From Aurantimonadaceae bacterium (GTDB lineage Bacteria > Pseudomonadota > Alphaproteobacteria > Rhizobiales > Rhizobiaceae): a stretch of DNA of 64,000 nt. Both the position numbers and the translations under genes were made by a program. Position 1 is the first letter of the stretch. Each line of letters begins with the position of its first letter. Of the stretch, positions 12,572 through 23,325 are shown piece by piece. Location of the stretch: NCBI GenBank assembly GCA_947474855.1, contig CANJKV010000005.1:1-64000 (forward strand). Direction: 5' to 3'. Below the pieces are notes generated by a model. It was not told where the DNA came from and ran no database searches. It saw nothing but the letters and a program-made list of their open reading frames with translations.

Positions 12572-13948
12572 ATGCGCATCATCATCTGCGGAGCGGGGCA
12601 GGTCGGTTACGGCATTGCCGAGCGCCTGGCGGCGGAGCACAACGACGTCGCCGTGATCGATACCGCGCCGGCGCTGGTTCAGGTGGTGCGCGATACGCTC
12701 GACGCGCGCGGCTACGTCGGCCACGGCGCCCATCCCGACGTTCTCGCCGAGGCCGGCGCCGAGCAGGCCGACATGCTGATCGCGGTCACGCACTTCGACG
12801 AAGTGAACATGGTCGCCTGCCAAGTCGCGCATTCCTTGTTCAACGTGCCGACCAAGATCGCGCGCGTGCGCTCACAGGCCTATCTCAGCCCGCACTGGCA
12901 GGATCTCTTCTCGACCGAGCACATGCCGATCGACGTCGTGATCTCGCCTGAGATCGAGGTCGGCGAGATGGTGCTGCGCCGCATCGCTCTGCCCGGCGCT
13001 TCCGACGTCGTGCGCTTCGCCGACGGCGAGATCGTTCTCGTCGGCATCGAGTGCCGCGAAGACTGCCCGGTCGTCGACACGCCTCTCAGTCAGTTGACCG
13101 AACTCTTTCCCGACCTCGGGGCGACCGTTGTCGGCATCCTGCGCGGCGGCCAGCTGACGATCGCGCGTTCGCACGATCACATCTTGACTGGCGACATCGC
13201 CTACGTCGTCGCGGCCCGCTCGCAGGTGAAGCGAACGCTCGGTCTGTTCGGCCACGAGGAGCCGGAGGCCGGCCGCATCGTCATCGCTGGCGGCGGGAGC
13301 ATCGGCCTCTACGTCGCCCAGCAGATGGAGCAGCGCAGCCTCAGGGCGAAGGTGCGGGTCATCGAGCCGAATCGCGACCGCGCGAACCTGATCGCCGACC
13401 GACTGAAGCGCGCCATCGTCCTCAACGGCAGCGCGCTTGATCAGACCCTCCTGGAGGAGGCGGACATCGGATCGACCGACCTCCTCGTCGCGCTGACCAA
13501 CGACGATCAGGCGAACATCCTGTCGAGCGTCATGGCTAAGCGCCTCGGCTGTCGGGCAAGCCTGACCCTCATCAACAATGCGAACTACCAGAGCTTCGCG
13601 CACACGCTCGGCATCGACGCCTTCGTCGATCCGCGGTCGATCACCATCTCGCGGGTTCTTCAGCACGTGCGCCGCGGGCGCATTCGGGCCGTTCACTCGA
13701 TCCAGAACGGCGCGGCCGAGATCATCGAGGCCGAAGCTTTGGAGACATCGCCGCTGGTTGGCTCCGCGATCCGGGACCTCGCGCTGCCGCCGACTTTGCG
13801 CATCGGCGGTATCATGCGCGGCGGGCAGTACCTGCGCCCGGACGGCGCCACGCGCATCCGCGCCAAGGATCGCGTCGTGATCTTCGCCGCCGCGTCCGCC
13901 GTGCGTCAGGTCGAGCAGATGTTTCGCGTCAGCCTGGAATTCTTCTGA
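12572..13948 (+). CDS. trkA: Trk potassium uptake protein TrkA
   Basis: Two NAD-binding RCK domains (MRIIICGAGQVGYGIAERLA; RIVIAGGGSIGLYVAQQME). Confidence 0.95.
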   Translation: MRIIICGAGQVGYGIAERLAAEHNDVAVIDTAPALVQVVRDTLDARGYVGHGAHPDVLAEAGAEQADMLIAVTHFDEVNMVACQVAHSLFNVPTKIARVRSQAYLSPHWQDLFSTEHMPIDVVISPEIEVGEMVLRRIALPGASDVVRFADGEIVLVGIECREDCPVVDTPLSQLTELFPDLGATVVGILRGGQLTIARSHDHILTGDIAYVVAARSQVKRTLGLFGHEEPEAGRIVIAGGGSIGLYVAQQMEQRSLRAKVRVIEPNRDRANLIADRLKRAIVLNGSALDQTLLEEADIGSTDLLVALTNDDQANILSSVMAKRLGCRASLTLINNANYQSFAHTLGIDAFVDPRSITISRVLQHVRRGRIRAVHSIQNGAAEIIEAEALETSPLVGSAIRDLALPPTLRIGGIMRGGQYLRPDGATRIRAKDRVVIFAAASAVRQVEQMFRVSLEFF

Positions 13949-14191
13949 CGCCGGCCCGCGCGCGCCCTGGGGCAAGCTTGGGCGGTCATGGTGGTATTGG
14001 TCGTGGCGCCTCGGACACGATGCGCAATCGCGCCTAGTCGGGACGTGGTGCGGCCTTTTCGGCGGGCGCCCGATTGATCAGTCTTCGTTCGATTGCTACT
14101 CAGAACGTTAGCTTCGGTCCGTCAGCCCGTCGAGACATTTTCGAACGCTGGATGTGTATCAAAAGAATTCGCAGGCAAGGAAATTGTTGAA

Positions 14192-14440
14192 ATGGCCGAA
14201 CGGTCGCAAAATCTTCAGGACCTCTTCCTCAATACGGTGCGCAAGCAGAAGATCTCGTTGACGATCTTTCTCGTCAACGGTGTGAAGCTGACGGGCGTCG
14301 TAACGTCGTTCGACAATTTTTGTGTGCTGCTCCGACGCGATGGGCACTCGCAACTCGTCTACAAGCACGCCATATCTACGATCATGCCGTCGCAGCCCGT
14401 GAACATGCAGGACTCGGGCGAGGAAGACAGGAAGAGCTGA
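14192..14440 (+). CDS. hfq: RNA chaperone Hfq
   Basis: [42 protein letters not shown]...[13 protein letters not shown] at 14192. Confidence 0.97.
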   Translation: MAERSQNLQDLFLNTVRKQKISLTIFLVNGVKLTGVVTSFDNFCVLLRRDGHSQLVYKHAISTIMPSQPVNMQDSGEEDRKS

Positions 14441-15823
14441 TTGACTGAACTGAACGAGACGACACAGGCGCGCGGTCCGATCGAACACCGCAGCGTTCCG
14501 ACGCGGGCAGGGGTGTTCGCGCCGGTCTTCCGGCAAAAACGCGCGCAGGGCGCCGATGTGGCAGACGCCCCCCAACGCGCGGATGAAGACCGTCTCGCCG
14601 AGGCGGTGGGTCTCGCCGCCGCCATCGATCTCGACGTCGTGGCGAGCGGGATCGTATCCGGCGCCAAGCCGAGACCTTCGACCCTGATCGGCGAGGGGAA
14701 GGTCGAGGAATTGAAAGGCATCGTGGCGGCCGAGGAGATCGGCCTCGTGATCTTCGATCACCCGCTGACGCCGGTCCAGCAGCGCAACCTCGAAAAAGAG
14801 CTGAACGCCAAGGTGCTCGACCGCACCGGCCTGATCCTCGAGATCTTCGGACGGCGCGCGCGCACAAAGGAAGGCCGGCTCCAGGTCGAGCTGGCGCATC
14901 TGAACTACCAGCGCGGCCGGCTCGTGCGCTCCTGGACCCACCTTGAGCGCCAGCGGGGCGGTGCCGGCTTCCTTGGCGGACCGGGCGAGACGCAGATCGA
15001 GTCCGACCGCCGGCAGCTGCAGGATAAGATCAAGCGCCTGGAAAAGGAGCTGGATTCGGTGCGTCGTACCCGCACGCTCCATCGTGCGAAGCGAAAGAAG
15101 GCGCCGCATCCGGTCGTGGCGCTCGTCGGCTACACCAATGCCGGCAAGTCGACGCTGTTCAACCAGATCACCGGCGCGGGAGTGATGGCGCAGGATCTCC
15201 TGTTCGCCACCCTCGATCCGACGTTGCGCCGCATCTCGCTGCCGCACGGTGCCGAGGTCATCTTCTCCGACACGGTCGGCTTCATCTCCGACCTGCCGAC
15301 CCATCTCGTCGCTGCATTCCGGGCGACGCTCGAAGAGGTCATCGAAGCGGAGCTGATTCTCCACGTGCGCGACATGGCCAACCCGGACGCCAGCGCACAG
15401 GCAAGCGACGTGCGCCGCATCCTCAGGAGCCTCGACATCGACGTCGACGATCCCGATCACGTCGTCGAGGTCTGGAACAAGGTCGACCTCCTCGACGAGG
15501 ATGCGCGCGCCCATCTGGCGACCGTGCGGGAGAGCCTGATCGAGGGGCAGACCGCGCACCTCGTTTCGGCGGTGACGGGCGAGGGTATCGACGGCCTGTT
15601 GAACACTGTGGAAAACCGGGTCGCAGGTGCGCTCAGCGAGATGCACATCGACGTGCCGACGGACGGCATGCCGATCCTGCCCTGGCTCTACGAGAACGCT
15701 GCCGTCCTGGAGCGAGAGGACGGCGACGACGGGCGCGTGCGATTGACCGTCGAGATGACGGCTCAGGCCCGCACCGACTTCACTCGCATGCAGTCGCGCT
15801 ATCCCGGCGTCGGCGTGAGTTGA
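14441..15823 (+). CDS. hflX: GTPase HflX
   Basis: GGPGETQIESDRR and GYTNAGKSTLFN motifs; directly after hfq; initiates TTG at 14441. Confidence 0.95.
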   Translation: MTELNETTQARGPIEHRSVPTRAGVFAPVFRQKRAQGADVADAPQRADEDRLAEAVGLAAAIDLDVVASGIVSGAKPRPSTLIGEGKVEELKGIVAAEEIGLVIFDHPLTPVQQRNLEKELNAKVLDRTGLILEIFGRRARTKEGRLQVELAHLNYQRGRLVRSWTHLERQRGGAGFLGGPGETQIESDRRQLQDKIKRLEKELDSVRRTRTLHRAKRKKAPHPVVALVGYTNAGKSTLFNQITGAGVMAQDLLFATLDPTLRRISLPHGAEVIFSDTVGFISDLPTHLVAAFRATLEEVIEAELILHVRDMANPDASAQASDVRRILRSLDIDVDDPDHVVEVWNKVDLLDEDARAHLATVRESLIEGQTAHLVSAVTGEGIDGLLNTVENRVAGALSEMHIDVPTDGMPILPWLYENAAVLEREDGDDGRVRLTVEMTAQARTDFTRMQSRYPGVGVS

Positions 15824-15836
15824 CGGTGTCGCCGGA

Positions 15837-16727
15837 TCAGTCCGGCGACCGACGCCCGATCCCGCGCCGCTTGGCTTCGATCCAGAGCGCCTCCATCTCG
15901 TCGAGGCTGGCCGCCGACGTATCGCTATCGCTCCGGCGTGCCAGCTCGCTTTCCACGAAGCCGAAGCGCGCGCGGAACTTCGTCGTGCAGGCGCGCAGGG
16001 CCTGCTCCGGATCGATCTCGTGATGACGGGCGAGATTGACGAGGCTGAACAGGAGATCGCCCATCTCCTCGCTCATGTCGCCGGCTGATCCGGCCGCGAC
16101 CGCCTCGTCGAATTCCGCGAACTCTTCCTCGATCTTGGCGCGGATCGGAGGAGCGCTCGTCCAATCGAAGCCGATGCGAGCCGCGCGCTGCTGCACCTTG
16201 AGCGCCTCTGTCAGAGCCGGAAAGCCACGCGGCACCGCCGCGAGCAGACCGCTGTCGGGAAGCGTCTCCCGGTCCCAGCCATCTCCTGACTGTTCCGCGA
16301 CATCAGCGATCTCGCTTCGCTGCCGCTTGGCTTCGAGCTTCTCCGCCCGTTCCTCGGCTTTGATCCGCTCCCACTGACCCTTGGCGGACCGTGCCGAACG
16401 CGCCTCCGCATCGCCGAAGACGTGAGGGTGCCGCCGGACCATCTTGCGCGTGATACCCTCGACGACGTCGGAAAAGTCGAAGAAGCCGCGCTCGGCCGCG
16501 AGTTGCGCATGGTACACGACCTGGAGAAGCAGGTCGCCCAATTCCTCGCGAAGGTCCTCGACGTCGCGGCGCTCGATCGCGTCCGCCACCTCGTAGGCTT
16601 CCTCGATCGTGTAAGGCGCGATGGTCTCGAAGCGCTGCTCGATGTCCCAAGGACAGCCGTCGGCCGGATCGCGCAGCGCCGCCATGATCTCGACCAGCCG
16701 AGACACGTCGCGAGAGGCTTCCATCAT
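15837..16727 (-). CDS. mazG: Nucleoside triphosphate pyrophosphohydrolase MazG
   Basis: CPWDIEQRFETIAPYTIEEAYEVADAIERRD, second domain EEFAEFDEA; start chosen at MMEASRD. Confidence 0.93.
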   Translation of the reverse strand: MMEASRDVSRLVEIMAALRDPADGCPWDIEQRFETIAPYTIEEAYEVADAIERRDVEDLREELGDLLLQVVYHAQLAAERGFFDFSDVVEGITRKMVRRHPHVFGDAEARSARSAKGQWERIKAEERAEKLEAKRQRSEIADVAEQSGDGWDRETLPDSGLLAAVPRGFPALTEALKVQQRAARIGFDWTSAPPIRAKIEEEFAEFDEAVAAGSAGDMSEEMGDLLFSLVNLARHHEIDPEQALRACTTKFRARFGFVESELARRSDSDTSAASLDEMEALWIEAKRRGIGRRSPD

Positions 16728-17185
16728 CAACTCCGCATTCGAGCAGCCACGTCGGGCGCGCCACATCTTCCGACCGGCCTAGTGCCGTCCGAGCGAGCCC
16801 GCAAGAGAGCGGCCGTGCCGTGTAAGCCGACGCAGGCCGCAGCTCTCCACAATGCGCTTCGACGACAAAGCGGCGCCGACCATGGCCTGAAGGATCAGGG
16901 GAGAGGCTCAATCACCGCGCACTCCCATCACGCACCAACAAGATCTATGTTGCATAAGATAGATTATGGAACATCACATATGCCTTTGTGGATACAAGCG
17001 AAGCTCCCTGTCGTGGGGCTGCGATGCGGCTCGCTGGCGTAGGACCGCCCAGGCAGATCGGGATCACCAAAGCCGACTTATCCCTTGCGCACCGGGCGTA
17101 GGAATCCGGCGTCATGGCCTATCACATGCCGGACTTGCAGCCTCGTCACCGGATGGTCGCTCCGCTGGCCCATCCTGACGCGAAA

Positions 17186-17216
17186 GCGGGCGGCAACCCT
17201 TTGGGATGCCGCCCGC
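17186..17216 (-). terminator. Strong hairpin, probable terminator of the PRC-barrel gene
   Basis: GCGGGCGGCAACCC-TTT-GGGATGCCGCCCGC (one mismatch); on the minus strand followed by TTTCG. Confidence 0.6.
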
Positions 17217-17239
17217 CCGTCTGGACTTGGCAAAGCGTA

Positions 17240-17713
17240 TCAGTCTCCATCCTCGTAGCTGAAGGCGGGTGCATTGGTGAGTTCGTCCTTGGAGGTGTTG
17301 ACCAAGGCCCGAAGTGTCCCGTTCTGGTCGGCAAGTACGATGCTGGACGGCTTCAGCAGGACGTAGCGTTCGCCGATGCCGAGGAAGCCGCCGACGCTGA
17401 CGACGACGCCGCTGATCGTCTTGCCATCCTGGATCGCGAGGTCCTTGATCTCGCCGATCCTCTCGTTCTCGTTGTTGTAGACGTGAAGGTCGTCGAGCCG
17501 CGACGCCATGATGTCGGCCTCGGAAATCGTCACGAATTGCAGGTCGACGTTTGCCGTCGTGCCCATCATCATGCCGCCAGTGTCGGATCCGGCAGCCGGT
17601 GCGGTCGTCGCCGGGGCCACTGCGTCGGCAGGAGCGGCAGGCCTCTCGGTCTGCGCCATGGCTGAGGTGGAAAGGAAGAGTGCGGCTGCTGCCGTCAAGA
17701 TCGTGTTCTTCAT
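17240..17713 (-). CDS. Secreted PRC-barrel domain protein
   Basis: Signal peptide MKNTILTAAAALFLSTSAMA and IGEIKDLAIQDGKTISGVVVSVGGFLGIGERYV. Confidence 0.85.
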   Translation of the reverse strand: MKNTILTAAAALFLSTSAMAQTERPAAPADAVAPATTAPAAGSDTGGMMMGTTANVDLQFVTISEADIMASRLDDLHVYNNENERIGEIKDLAIQDGKTISGVVVSVGGFLGIGERYVLLKPSSIVLADQNGTLRALVNTSKDELTNAPAFSYEDGD

Positions 17714-18295
17714 CGGTGATGGCTCCATCCGGCCGGGGACAACTTGACCCGACTTCAAGGCTTCAACATGCTCGCGACAATTCGGTTCGAGGAACTTAAG
17801 CGTGTACCTAAGTAGTTCGTAGCTATATGTCGGCGCGAATGTTTGTGCGGGTTGCCCTGATCACCAACGTAAAATCTTGAAGCCTCAGCGGTGCATCGGC
17901 CGTTGAAGGAGGAAGGCTTCAAGCCTGCCAAATAACACATAATCGGAGACGTTTAACGAAGATGTAGCGAGCATGCAGCGCACGTTTATTGCGATCTCCG
18001 ACTCTGGCGCTCGGGCCCTGCACATCTCTTCGTCCATCGGGAACATGCAGAGCAGAAGGTCTCCTTCCCGGTATGCAGAAGCACCTGAGTTTGTCTCCGG
18101 AAGACTGCCACTCACAGGATCGAAGCTGACCTAATTTTGACGCTGCCAACCCGCTGCAGCGGTTACCCAAACCGCGTAGCTTGCCAATCGAGCCATGGCA
18201 GACAGCAAGCTGGCGGATCATCCCCTGCCGCTCACAAGGGGCGGCGCAAGTCGGGTGTGGAGATTACCCGCTGGGCTGCGGACGCCGCGCGCCGG

Positions 18296-19105
18296 TCAGT
18301 CGAGGTCGAACTCGATAGCGAGGCCGTCGAAGGCCGGCCGGATGTGATTCGGCAACAGGCGTGAGACGGTCTCGTAGTCGAGCGGCGTGTGCATGTGGGT
18401 CAGCGTGGCCTCGGCCACGCCGAGACGGTTTATCCAATCGACCGCTTGGTCCAGCGACAGGTGCGACGGATGCGGCCGGTATTGGAGCGCGTCGACGACA
18501 ATGTGACGCGCGCCGCGGATCGCTTGCTGAGCGCCAGGAGGAAAATCGCTGACGTCGCTGCAATAGGCCAGCGCGCCGATGCGGAAGCCGAGCGAGACGA
18601 TGCTGCCGTGCTGCTGCTCGAACGGCAGGATGTCGATCCGTCCGCCATCCCCGTCGATGCTGAACGTCTCGCCGGCGACAATGCGGCGCCGCTCGACGAT
18701 AGGCGGATAGTCGCTGCCGGGCGGCGTCTGGAAGCAGTAGCGGAAGCCTTCGAGGACGCGCTCGTAGGTGTCGTCGTTGCAGTAGACTGGCACGAGGCCG
18801 CGCTTGATCAGGGCGAAGCCGCGCAGGTCGTCGAGCCCGTGGATATGGTCGGCGTGCTGATGCGTCAGGACGACGGCGTCGAGCATGGGCACGTCCGCAG
18901 ACAGCATCTGCTCGCGGAAGTCCGGTCCGCAGTCGATGTTCACCCGCGTCGTGCCGCGCGGCCCGATCCGCTCCAGCAGGGCCGAACTGCGGCGACGCCG
19001 GTTCTTCGGGTTCGTCGGATCGCAGGCGCCCCAGTCTCCGCCGATACGCGGCACGCCGAGCGACGATGCGCAACCGAGGATCGTGAGGCGCAGCCGGTCG
19101 CTCAA
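18296..19105 (-). CDS. MBL-fold metal-dependent hydrolase (PhnP-like)
   Basis: LTHQHADHIHGLDDLRG; ILGCASSLGVPRIGGDWGACDP. Confidence 0.88.
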   Translation of the reverse strand: MSDRLRLTILGCASSLGVPRIGGDWGACDPTNPKNRRRRSSALLERIGPRGTTRVNIDCGPDFREQMLSADVPMLDAVVLTHQHADHIHGLDDLRGFALIKRGLVPVYCNDDTYERVLEGFRYCFQTPPGSDYPPIVERRRIVAGETFSIDGDGGRIDILPFEQQHGSIVSLGFRIGALAYCSDVSDFPPGAQQAIRGARHIVVDALQYRPHPSHLSLDQAVDWINRLGVAEATLTHMHTPLDYETVSRLLPNHIRPAFDGLAIEFDLD

Positions 19106-19911
19106 CGAGCCGTGTCCGGCTGGCGGGGATCGACGGCCTTGGAGAACAGCCGGAAGAAGTTGTCGCTCGTCCGCGCCGCGATCGTGTCGAGGTCGACGCC
19201 CTTGGTCCTGGCGAGCACCTCGGCGGTGTGGAGGACGTAAGCCGGCTCATTGCGCTTGCCGCGGAAGGGTGGCGGCGCAAGGTAGGGCGCGTCCGTTTCG
19301 ACCAGCAGGCGGTCCAGCGGCACGTCTTCGGCGATGGCGCGGATCTCGTCGGAGTTCTTGAACGTGAGGATGCCGGAAAAGGAGAGGTAGGCGCCGAGCG
19401 CGAGGCCACGGCGCGCGAGCTCCGCCCCGGACGAAAAGCAGTGGAGAACGAAGGGGAAGGCCCCCTTCCCCGACTCGTCTTCCAGAATCGCGATCATGTC
19501 GTCGTCGGCGTCGCGCGCGTGCACGACGAGGGGAAGCTGGGTTTCGCGGGCAGCCTCGATGTGGGTGCGGAAGACGCCGGCCTGCACGTCGCGCGGCGCC
19601 TTGTCGTAGTGATAGTCGAGACCGGCTTCACCGATGCCGACGATCTTCGGATGCCGACTCAGCTCGACGAGCCGGTCGGCCGAGACATCCGGCTCCGCAG
19701 CGGCGTTGTGGGGGTGCGTGCCGACCGTTGCGGCGATGCGCTGGTCGGTCTCCGCGATTTCAAGGAGACGCTCGATGCGGCTGACGAAGGTCGAGATGGT
19801 CACCATGAACCCGACGCCGTTCGCGCCGGCGCGCTCGATCAGCGCATCGCGCTCACCGTCGAACTCCGGAAAGTCGAGATGGCAGTGGCTGTCCACCAGA
19901 AAGGGCCGCAT
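19102..19911 (-). CDS. tatD: TatD family hydrolase
   Basis: LVDSHCHLDFPEF, GEAGLDYHYD, VETDAPYLAP. Confidence 0.94.
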   Translation of the reverse strand: MRPFLVDSHCHLDFPEFDGERDALIERAGANGVGFMVTISTFVSRIERLLEIAETDQRIAATVGTHPHNAAAEPDVSADRLVELSRHPKIVGIGEAGLDYHYDKAPRDVQAGVFRTHIEAARETQLPLVVHARDADDDMIAILEDESGKGAFPFVLHCFSSGAELARRGLALGAYLSFSGILTFKNSDEIRAIAEDVPLDRLLVETDAPYLAPPPFRGKRNEPAYVLHTAEVLARTKGVDLDTIAARTSDNFFRLFSKAVDPRQPDTAR

Positions 19912-19947
19912 GCCGTGCTCCTTCGCTCGATCCGCTCGGCGCCCCGA

Positions 19948-21486
19948 TCAGCTCTCGGGCTCGACATAGCGCGGAAACACAGCCTTCGGCGCGGGCAGCG
20001 CCGTTCCCGGCTGCAGCATTGCGCCGCCGCTGAGAGCCGCGAAGCTCCGCTGGTCCTCCGCTACGCCGAGGAGCTCGAGCAGGGCCGCGGCGCTTTCCGG
20101 CATGAAAGGCTGGAGCAGGATCGAAACGCGCCGGATCGTTTCGGCGGTCACGAAGAGCACCGTCTCCATCCGCACCGGGTCGGTCTTGCGCAGCGCCCAG
20201 GGCTCCTGACCGGCGAAGTAGCGGTTCGCTTCGGACACCACCGCGATCACCCGCGCCAGGACGGCGTGGAGCTCCTGCCGCTCCATCGCAGAGCGTGCTT
20301 CGGCGAGGATCGCGCCCGCCGCATCGAGCATCGCCGCATCCGCCGGCGTGAACGCTCCCGGCGTCGGCACGACGCTGCCGACGTTCTTCGCGATCATCGA
20401 CAGCGAGCGCTGGGCGAGATTGCCGAGATCGTTGGCGAGCTCCCCGTTGATGCGCGCGACGATCGCCTCGTGGCTGTAGTTGCCGTCCTGGCCGAACGGC
20501 ACCTCACGAAGGAGGAAGTAACGGACGGCATCGAGCCCATAGGCCGCGACCAGCGCGAAGGGGTCGATGACGTTGCCGACCGACTTCGACATCTTCTCCC
20601 CGCGATTGAACAGGAAGCCGTGCGCGAAGACGCGATCGGGAAGCGGCAGACCCGCCGACATCAGGAAGGCGGGCCAGTAGACGGTGTGAAAGCGGACGAT
20701 GTCCTTGCCGATCACGTGGAGGTTGGCGGGCCAGAAGCCGGAGCGCGGTCCGCCGTCGGGATAGCCGGTCGCGGTCAGATAGTTCGTCAGGGCATCGACC
20801 CAGACGTACATCACGTGGCGCTCGTCGCCCGGCACCGGAATGCCCCAGTCGAACGTGGTGCGCGAGACCGACAGGTCGCGCAGTCCGGAGCGCACGAAGG
20901 ACACCACCTCGTTGCGCCGCTCGGCCGGCCCGATGAAGGTCGGATGGGCCTCGTAATGCGCCAGCAGGCGCTCGCCGAAGGCGGAGAGGCGGAAGAAGTA
21001 GCTTTCTTCCTCCACCCATTCGACCGGCGTGCCCTGAGGCCCGTAGCGCACGCCGTCGGCGCGCAGCTCGGTCTCGTTCTCGCCGTAATAGGCCTCGTCG
21101 CGGACCGAGTACCAGCCGGTATAGGCATCCTTGTAGATGTCGCCGGCCGCGACCATCCGGTTCCAGATGTCCTGGCTGGCGCGGCGATGCCGCTCCTCCG
21201 TCGTGCGGATGAAGTCGTCGTTGGATGCGTTGAGCGCCTTGGCCATCGCCTTGAACTCGGCGGTGTTGCGGTCGGCCAGGGTTCGCGGCTCGATACCTTC
21301 CGCCCGCGCCGTCTGCATCATCTTGATGCCGTGCTCGTCGGTGCCGGTCAGGAAGAACACGTCGAAGCCGTCGAGCCGCTTGAAGCGGGCGATCGCGTCG
21401 GTCGCGATCAGCTCGTAGGCATGGCCGATGTGGGGCCGCCCGTTCGGGTAGGAGATCGCGGTGGTGACGTAGAAGCGCTCAGCCAT
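19948..21486 (-). CDS. metG: Methionyl-tRNA synthetase
   Basis: [41 protein letters not shown] at 21486. Confidence 0.96.
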   Translation of the reverse strand: MAERFYVTTAISYPNGRPHIGHAYELIATDAIARFKRLDGFDVFFLTGTDEHGIKMMQTARAEGIEPRTLADRNTAEFKAMAKALNASNDDFIRTTEERHRRASQDIWNRMVAAGDIYKDAYTGWYSVRDEAYYGENETELRADGVRYGPQGTPVEWVEEESYFFRLSAFGERLLAHYEAHPTFIGPAERRNEVVSFVRSGLRDLSVSRTTFDWGIPVPGDERHVMYVWVDALTNYLTATGYPDGGPRSGFWPANLHVIGKDIVRFHTVYWPAFLMSAGLPLPDRVFAHGFLFNRGEKMSKSVGNVIDPFALVAAYGLDAVRYFLLREVPFGQDGNYSHEAIVARINGELANDLGNLAQRSLSMIAKNVGSVVPTPGAFTPADAAMLDAAGAILAEARSAMERQELHAVLARVIAVVSEANRYFAGQEPWALRKTDPVRMETVLFVTAETIRRVSILLQPFMPESAAALLELLGVAEDQRSFAALSGGAMLQPGTALPAPKAVFPRYVEPES

Positions 21487-21574
21487 AGGGCCTTCATGTC
21501 GCAGGACGAGTCGGAAGTTCAAGCCCCGGCCATACTGCATGCCCGCCCGCGCCTCAATCGCCGGCGCGCAGACG

Positions 21575-22603
21575 TCAGGCGAAGAACCGACCGAACAGCG
21601 TCATCAGCATCTGCTTCTTGTCGAGATTATAGGCGGCGCCGCGTCGCAGCCGGGCATTCTCATCCTGCCAGAGACGGGCGTAGCGAGCCGCCTCGGCGGC
21701 GTCTCCCGCCGCCAGCCGGGCGCGCGATCGCTCCGCTGCCTGATCGAGAAGATCGTTGACGAGTAGATCGTAGCCGACCTCCCTGCCCTTCTGGACCAGC
21801 GCGTCGGCTATTGCCTGAATGGCGAGCCAATCGGGTTGGGGAGCGGCAAGGATCCGCTCGACACCGGCGCGAATCTCGTCGCCGCCGTTGAGGAGCTGCG
21901 ACAAGGCGCGCCGCACGCTGCCGGAGGCCGCAGCCACCGCGTGGCGGACCGCCTCCGGGGAGCAGCCGTGCGGCAGGCCGGAAAGGATATCGGCCACCTC
22001 GCGGTCCTCCAGCGGGCCGAAGCGCAAAGCTCGGCAACGCGAGCGGATGGTCGGCAGCACGGCGGCCGGACGGTGCGCGACGATGAGGAAGAGCGATCGC
22101 TCCGGCGGCTCTTCGAGGATCTTCAGGAGCGCGTTGGCCGCGCTGGCGTTGAGATCGTCGGCCGGATCGACGATCGCGATGCGCCAGGCGTCCTCGTCCG
22201 CCGTGCGGTGGAAGAAGCGGTTGAGCTTGCGCACCTCGGACACGGTGAGATCGCTGCGGAAGGCTCCGGTCTTCTCGTTCTTCGGTCGCTGAAGGTGGAT
22301 GAGGCCGGGATAACTGTCCTGCGCGATCTGGCGCACGATCGGGTCGTCCGGGCCCGGCGGCTCGCGCCGGTCGAGGCCGACGAGCAGGCGGCGCGCGAAG
22401 GCGAAGGCCGCCGTCGCCTTGCCGATCCCGCGAGGCCCCTCCAGGATCCAGCCGTGGTGAAATCGCGCCGAGCGCGCCGCCTCGTCGAGAACCGCCATCG
22501 GCTCGCGATGGCCGACCAGGTTCAGCCTGGCCGCCGGCGGCGCGACGCCGTCGAAGTCGTCGTGCCCTTCCTCGTGCGCGAGGACGTCGGTTTCCAGGCT
22601 CAT
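21575..22603 (-). CDS. holB: DNA polymerase III delta' subunit
   Basis: [46 protein letters not shown]; start overlaps tmk stop by 4 bp. Confidence 0.92.
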   Translation of the reverse strand: MSLETDVLAHEEGHDDFDGVAPPAARLNLVGHREPMAVLDEAARSARFHHGWILEGPRGIGKATAAFAFARRLLVGLDRREPPGPDDPIVRQIAQDSYPGLIHLQRPKNEKTGAFRSDLTVSEVRKLNRFFHRTADEDAWRIAIVDPADDLNASAANALLKILEEPPERSLFLIVAHRPAAVLPTIRSRCRALRFGPLEDREVADILSGLPHGCSPEAVRHAVAAASGSVRRALSQLLNGGDEIRAGVERILAAPQPDWLAIQAIADALVQKGREVGYDLLVNDLLDQAAERSRARLAAGDAAEAARYARLWQDENARLRRGAAYNLDKKQMLMTLFGRFFA

Positions 22604-23325
22604 CGAGGCTCGACAAGCGGCGCCGTCTTTGCCGCGAAAGCATTGCCCACGCGGTCCATGCGGGCGGCGTCCATTCGGTCCTCGACAAGCGCCGAGATCT
22701 CCGCCGCTACGGCGTCTGCGGGCTGACGCGCGTCGACGACGACGCATCGTTCGGGCTCGGTCCTCGCGATCTCCAGGAAGGCTCGGCGCCGGGCCTCGTG
22801 CCGCGACACCGCTTCCTTCTCGAATCGGTCCGCCGCGCGCCTGCCGCGCCGCTTGGCGGCGCGCGCGAGCCCTTCCACGGCGGGAATGTCGAGGATGACC
22901 GTCAGATCGGGGTAAAGCCCACCGAGCGTCGCGCGCTCGAGGTTGCCCAGGAACGTTCGATCGGCCATCGGGTCCTGACCCTGATAAACGCGCGTGGAAT
23001 CGTGAAAGCGGTCGGACAGGACGATCTCGCCTCGCGCCAGGGCAGGTGCGATCACGGACGCGATGTGGTCCGCGCGCGCGGCCGACAGCAGCACGGCTTC
23101 GGCTTCCGGGCCGAGCGCCTCGGCGGCACCGGACAGAAGCACATGACGCACGGCCTCGGCGCCGATCGAGCCGCCTGGCTCGCGCGTCGCCACCACGACG
23201 TGCCCCTGTGCTCGCAGCCTGTCCCGCAGCCTCTCGACTTGCGTGGACTTGCCGCTGCCTTCCCCGCCCTCGAAGGTGATGAACAGTCCGCGTCGCGGCG
23301 ATGCCTGATCCAAGTGCCGCGTCAC
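22600..23325 (-). CDS. tmk: Thymidylate kinase
   Basis: GLFITFEGGEGSGKSTQVERL, SDRFHDSTRVYQG; GTG start overlaps the dacC stop as GTGA. Confidence 0.94.
   Translation of the reverse strand: MTRHLDQASPRRGLFITFEGGEGSGKSTQVERLRDRLRAQGHVVVATREPGGSIGAEAVRHVLLSGAAEALGPEAEAVLLSAARADHIASVIAPALARGEIVLSDRFHDSTRVYQGQDPMADRTFLGNLERATLGGLYPDLTVILDIPAVEGLARAAKRRGRRAADRFEKEAVSRHEARRRAFLEIARTEPERCVVVDARQPADAVAAEISALVEDRMDAARMDRVGNAFAAKTAPLVEPR

Noticed and set aside
14093-14191. 33-aa N-terminal extension or uORF of hfq
   Set aside because: Hfq is complete from ATG 14192; the extension is not Hfq-like and probably reflects 5'UTR reading-through.
16767-17185. SRP RNA or 6S RNA in the mazG upstream gap
   Set aside because: I looked for the SRP GGAAGGAAGCAGC-type apical motif and did not find it; no definite fold could be assigned.
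19228-21759. 843-aa plus-strand ORF opposite tatD/metG
   Set aside because: Spans two convincing minus-strand genes; low-complexity Arg/Val/Asp-rich shadow.
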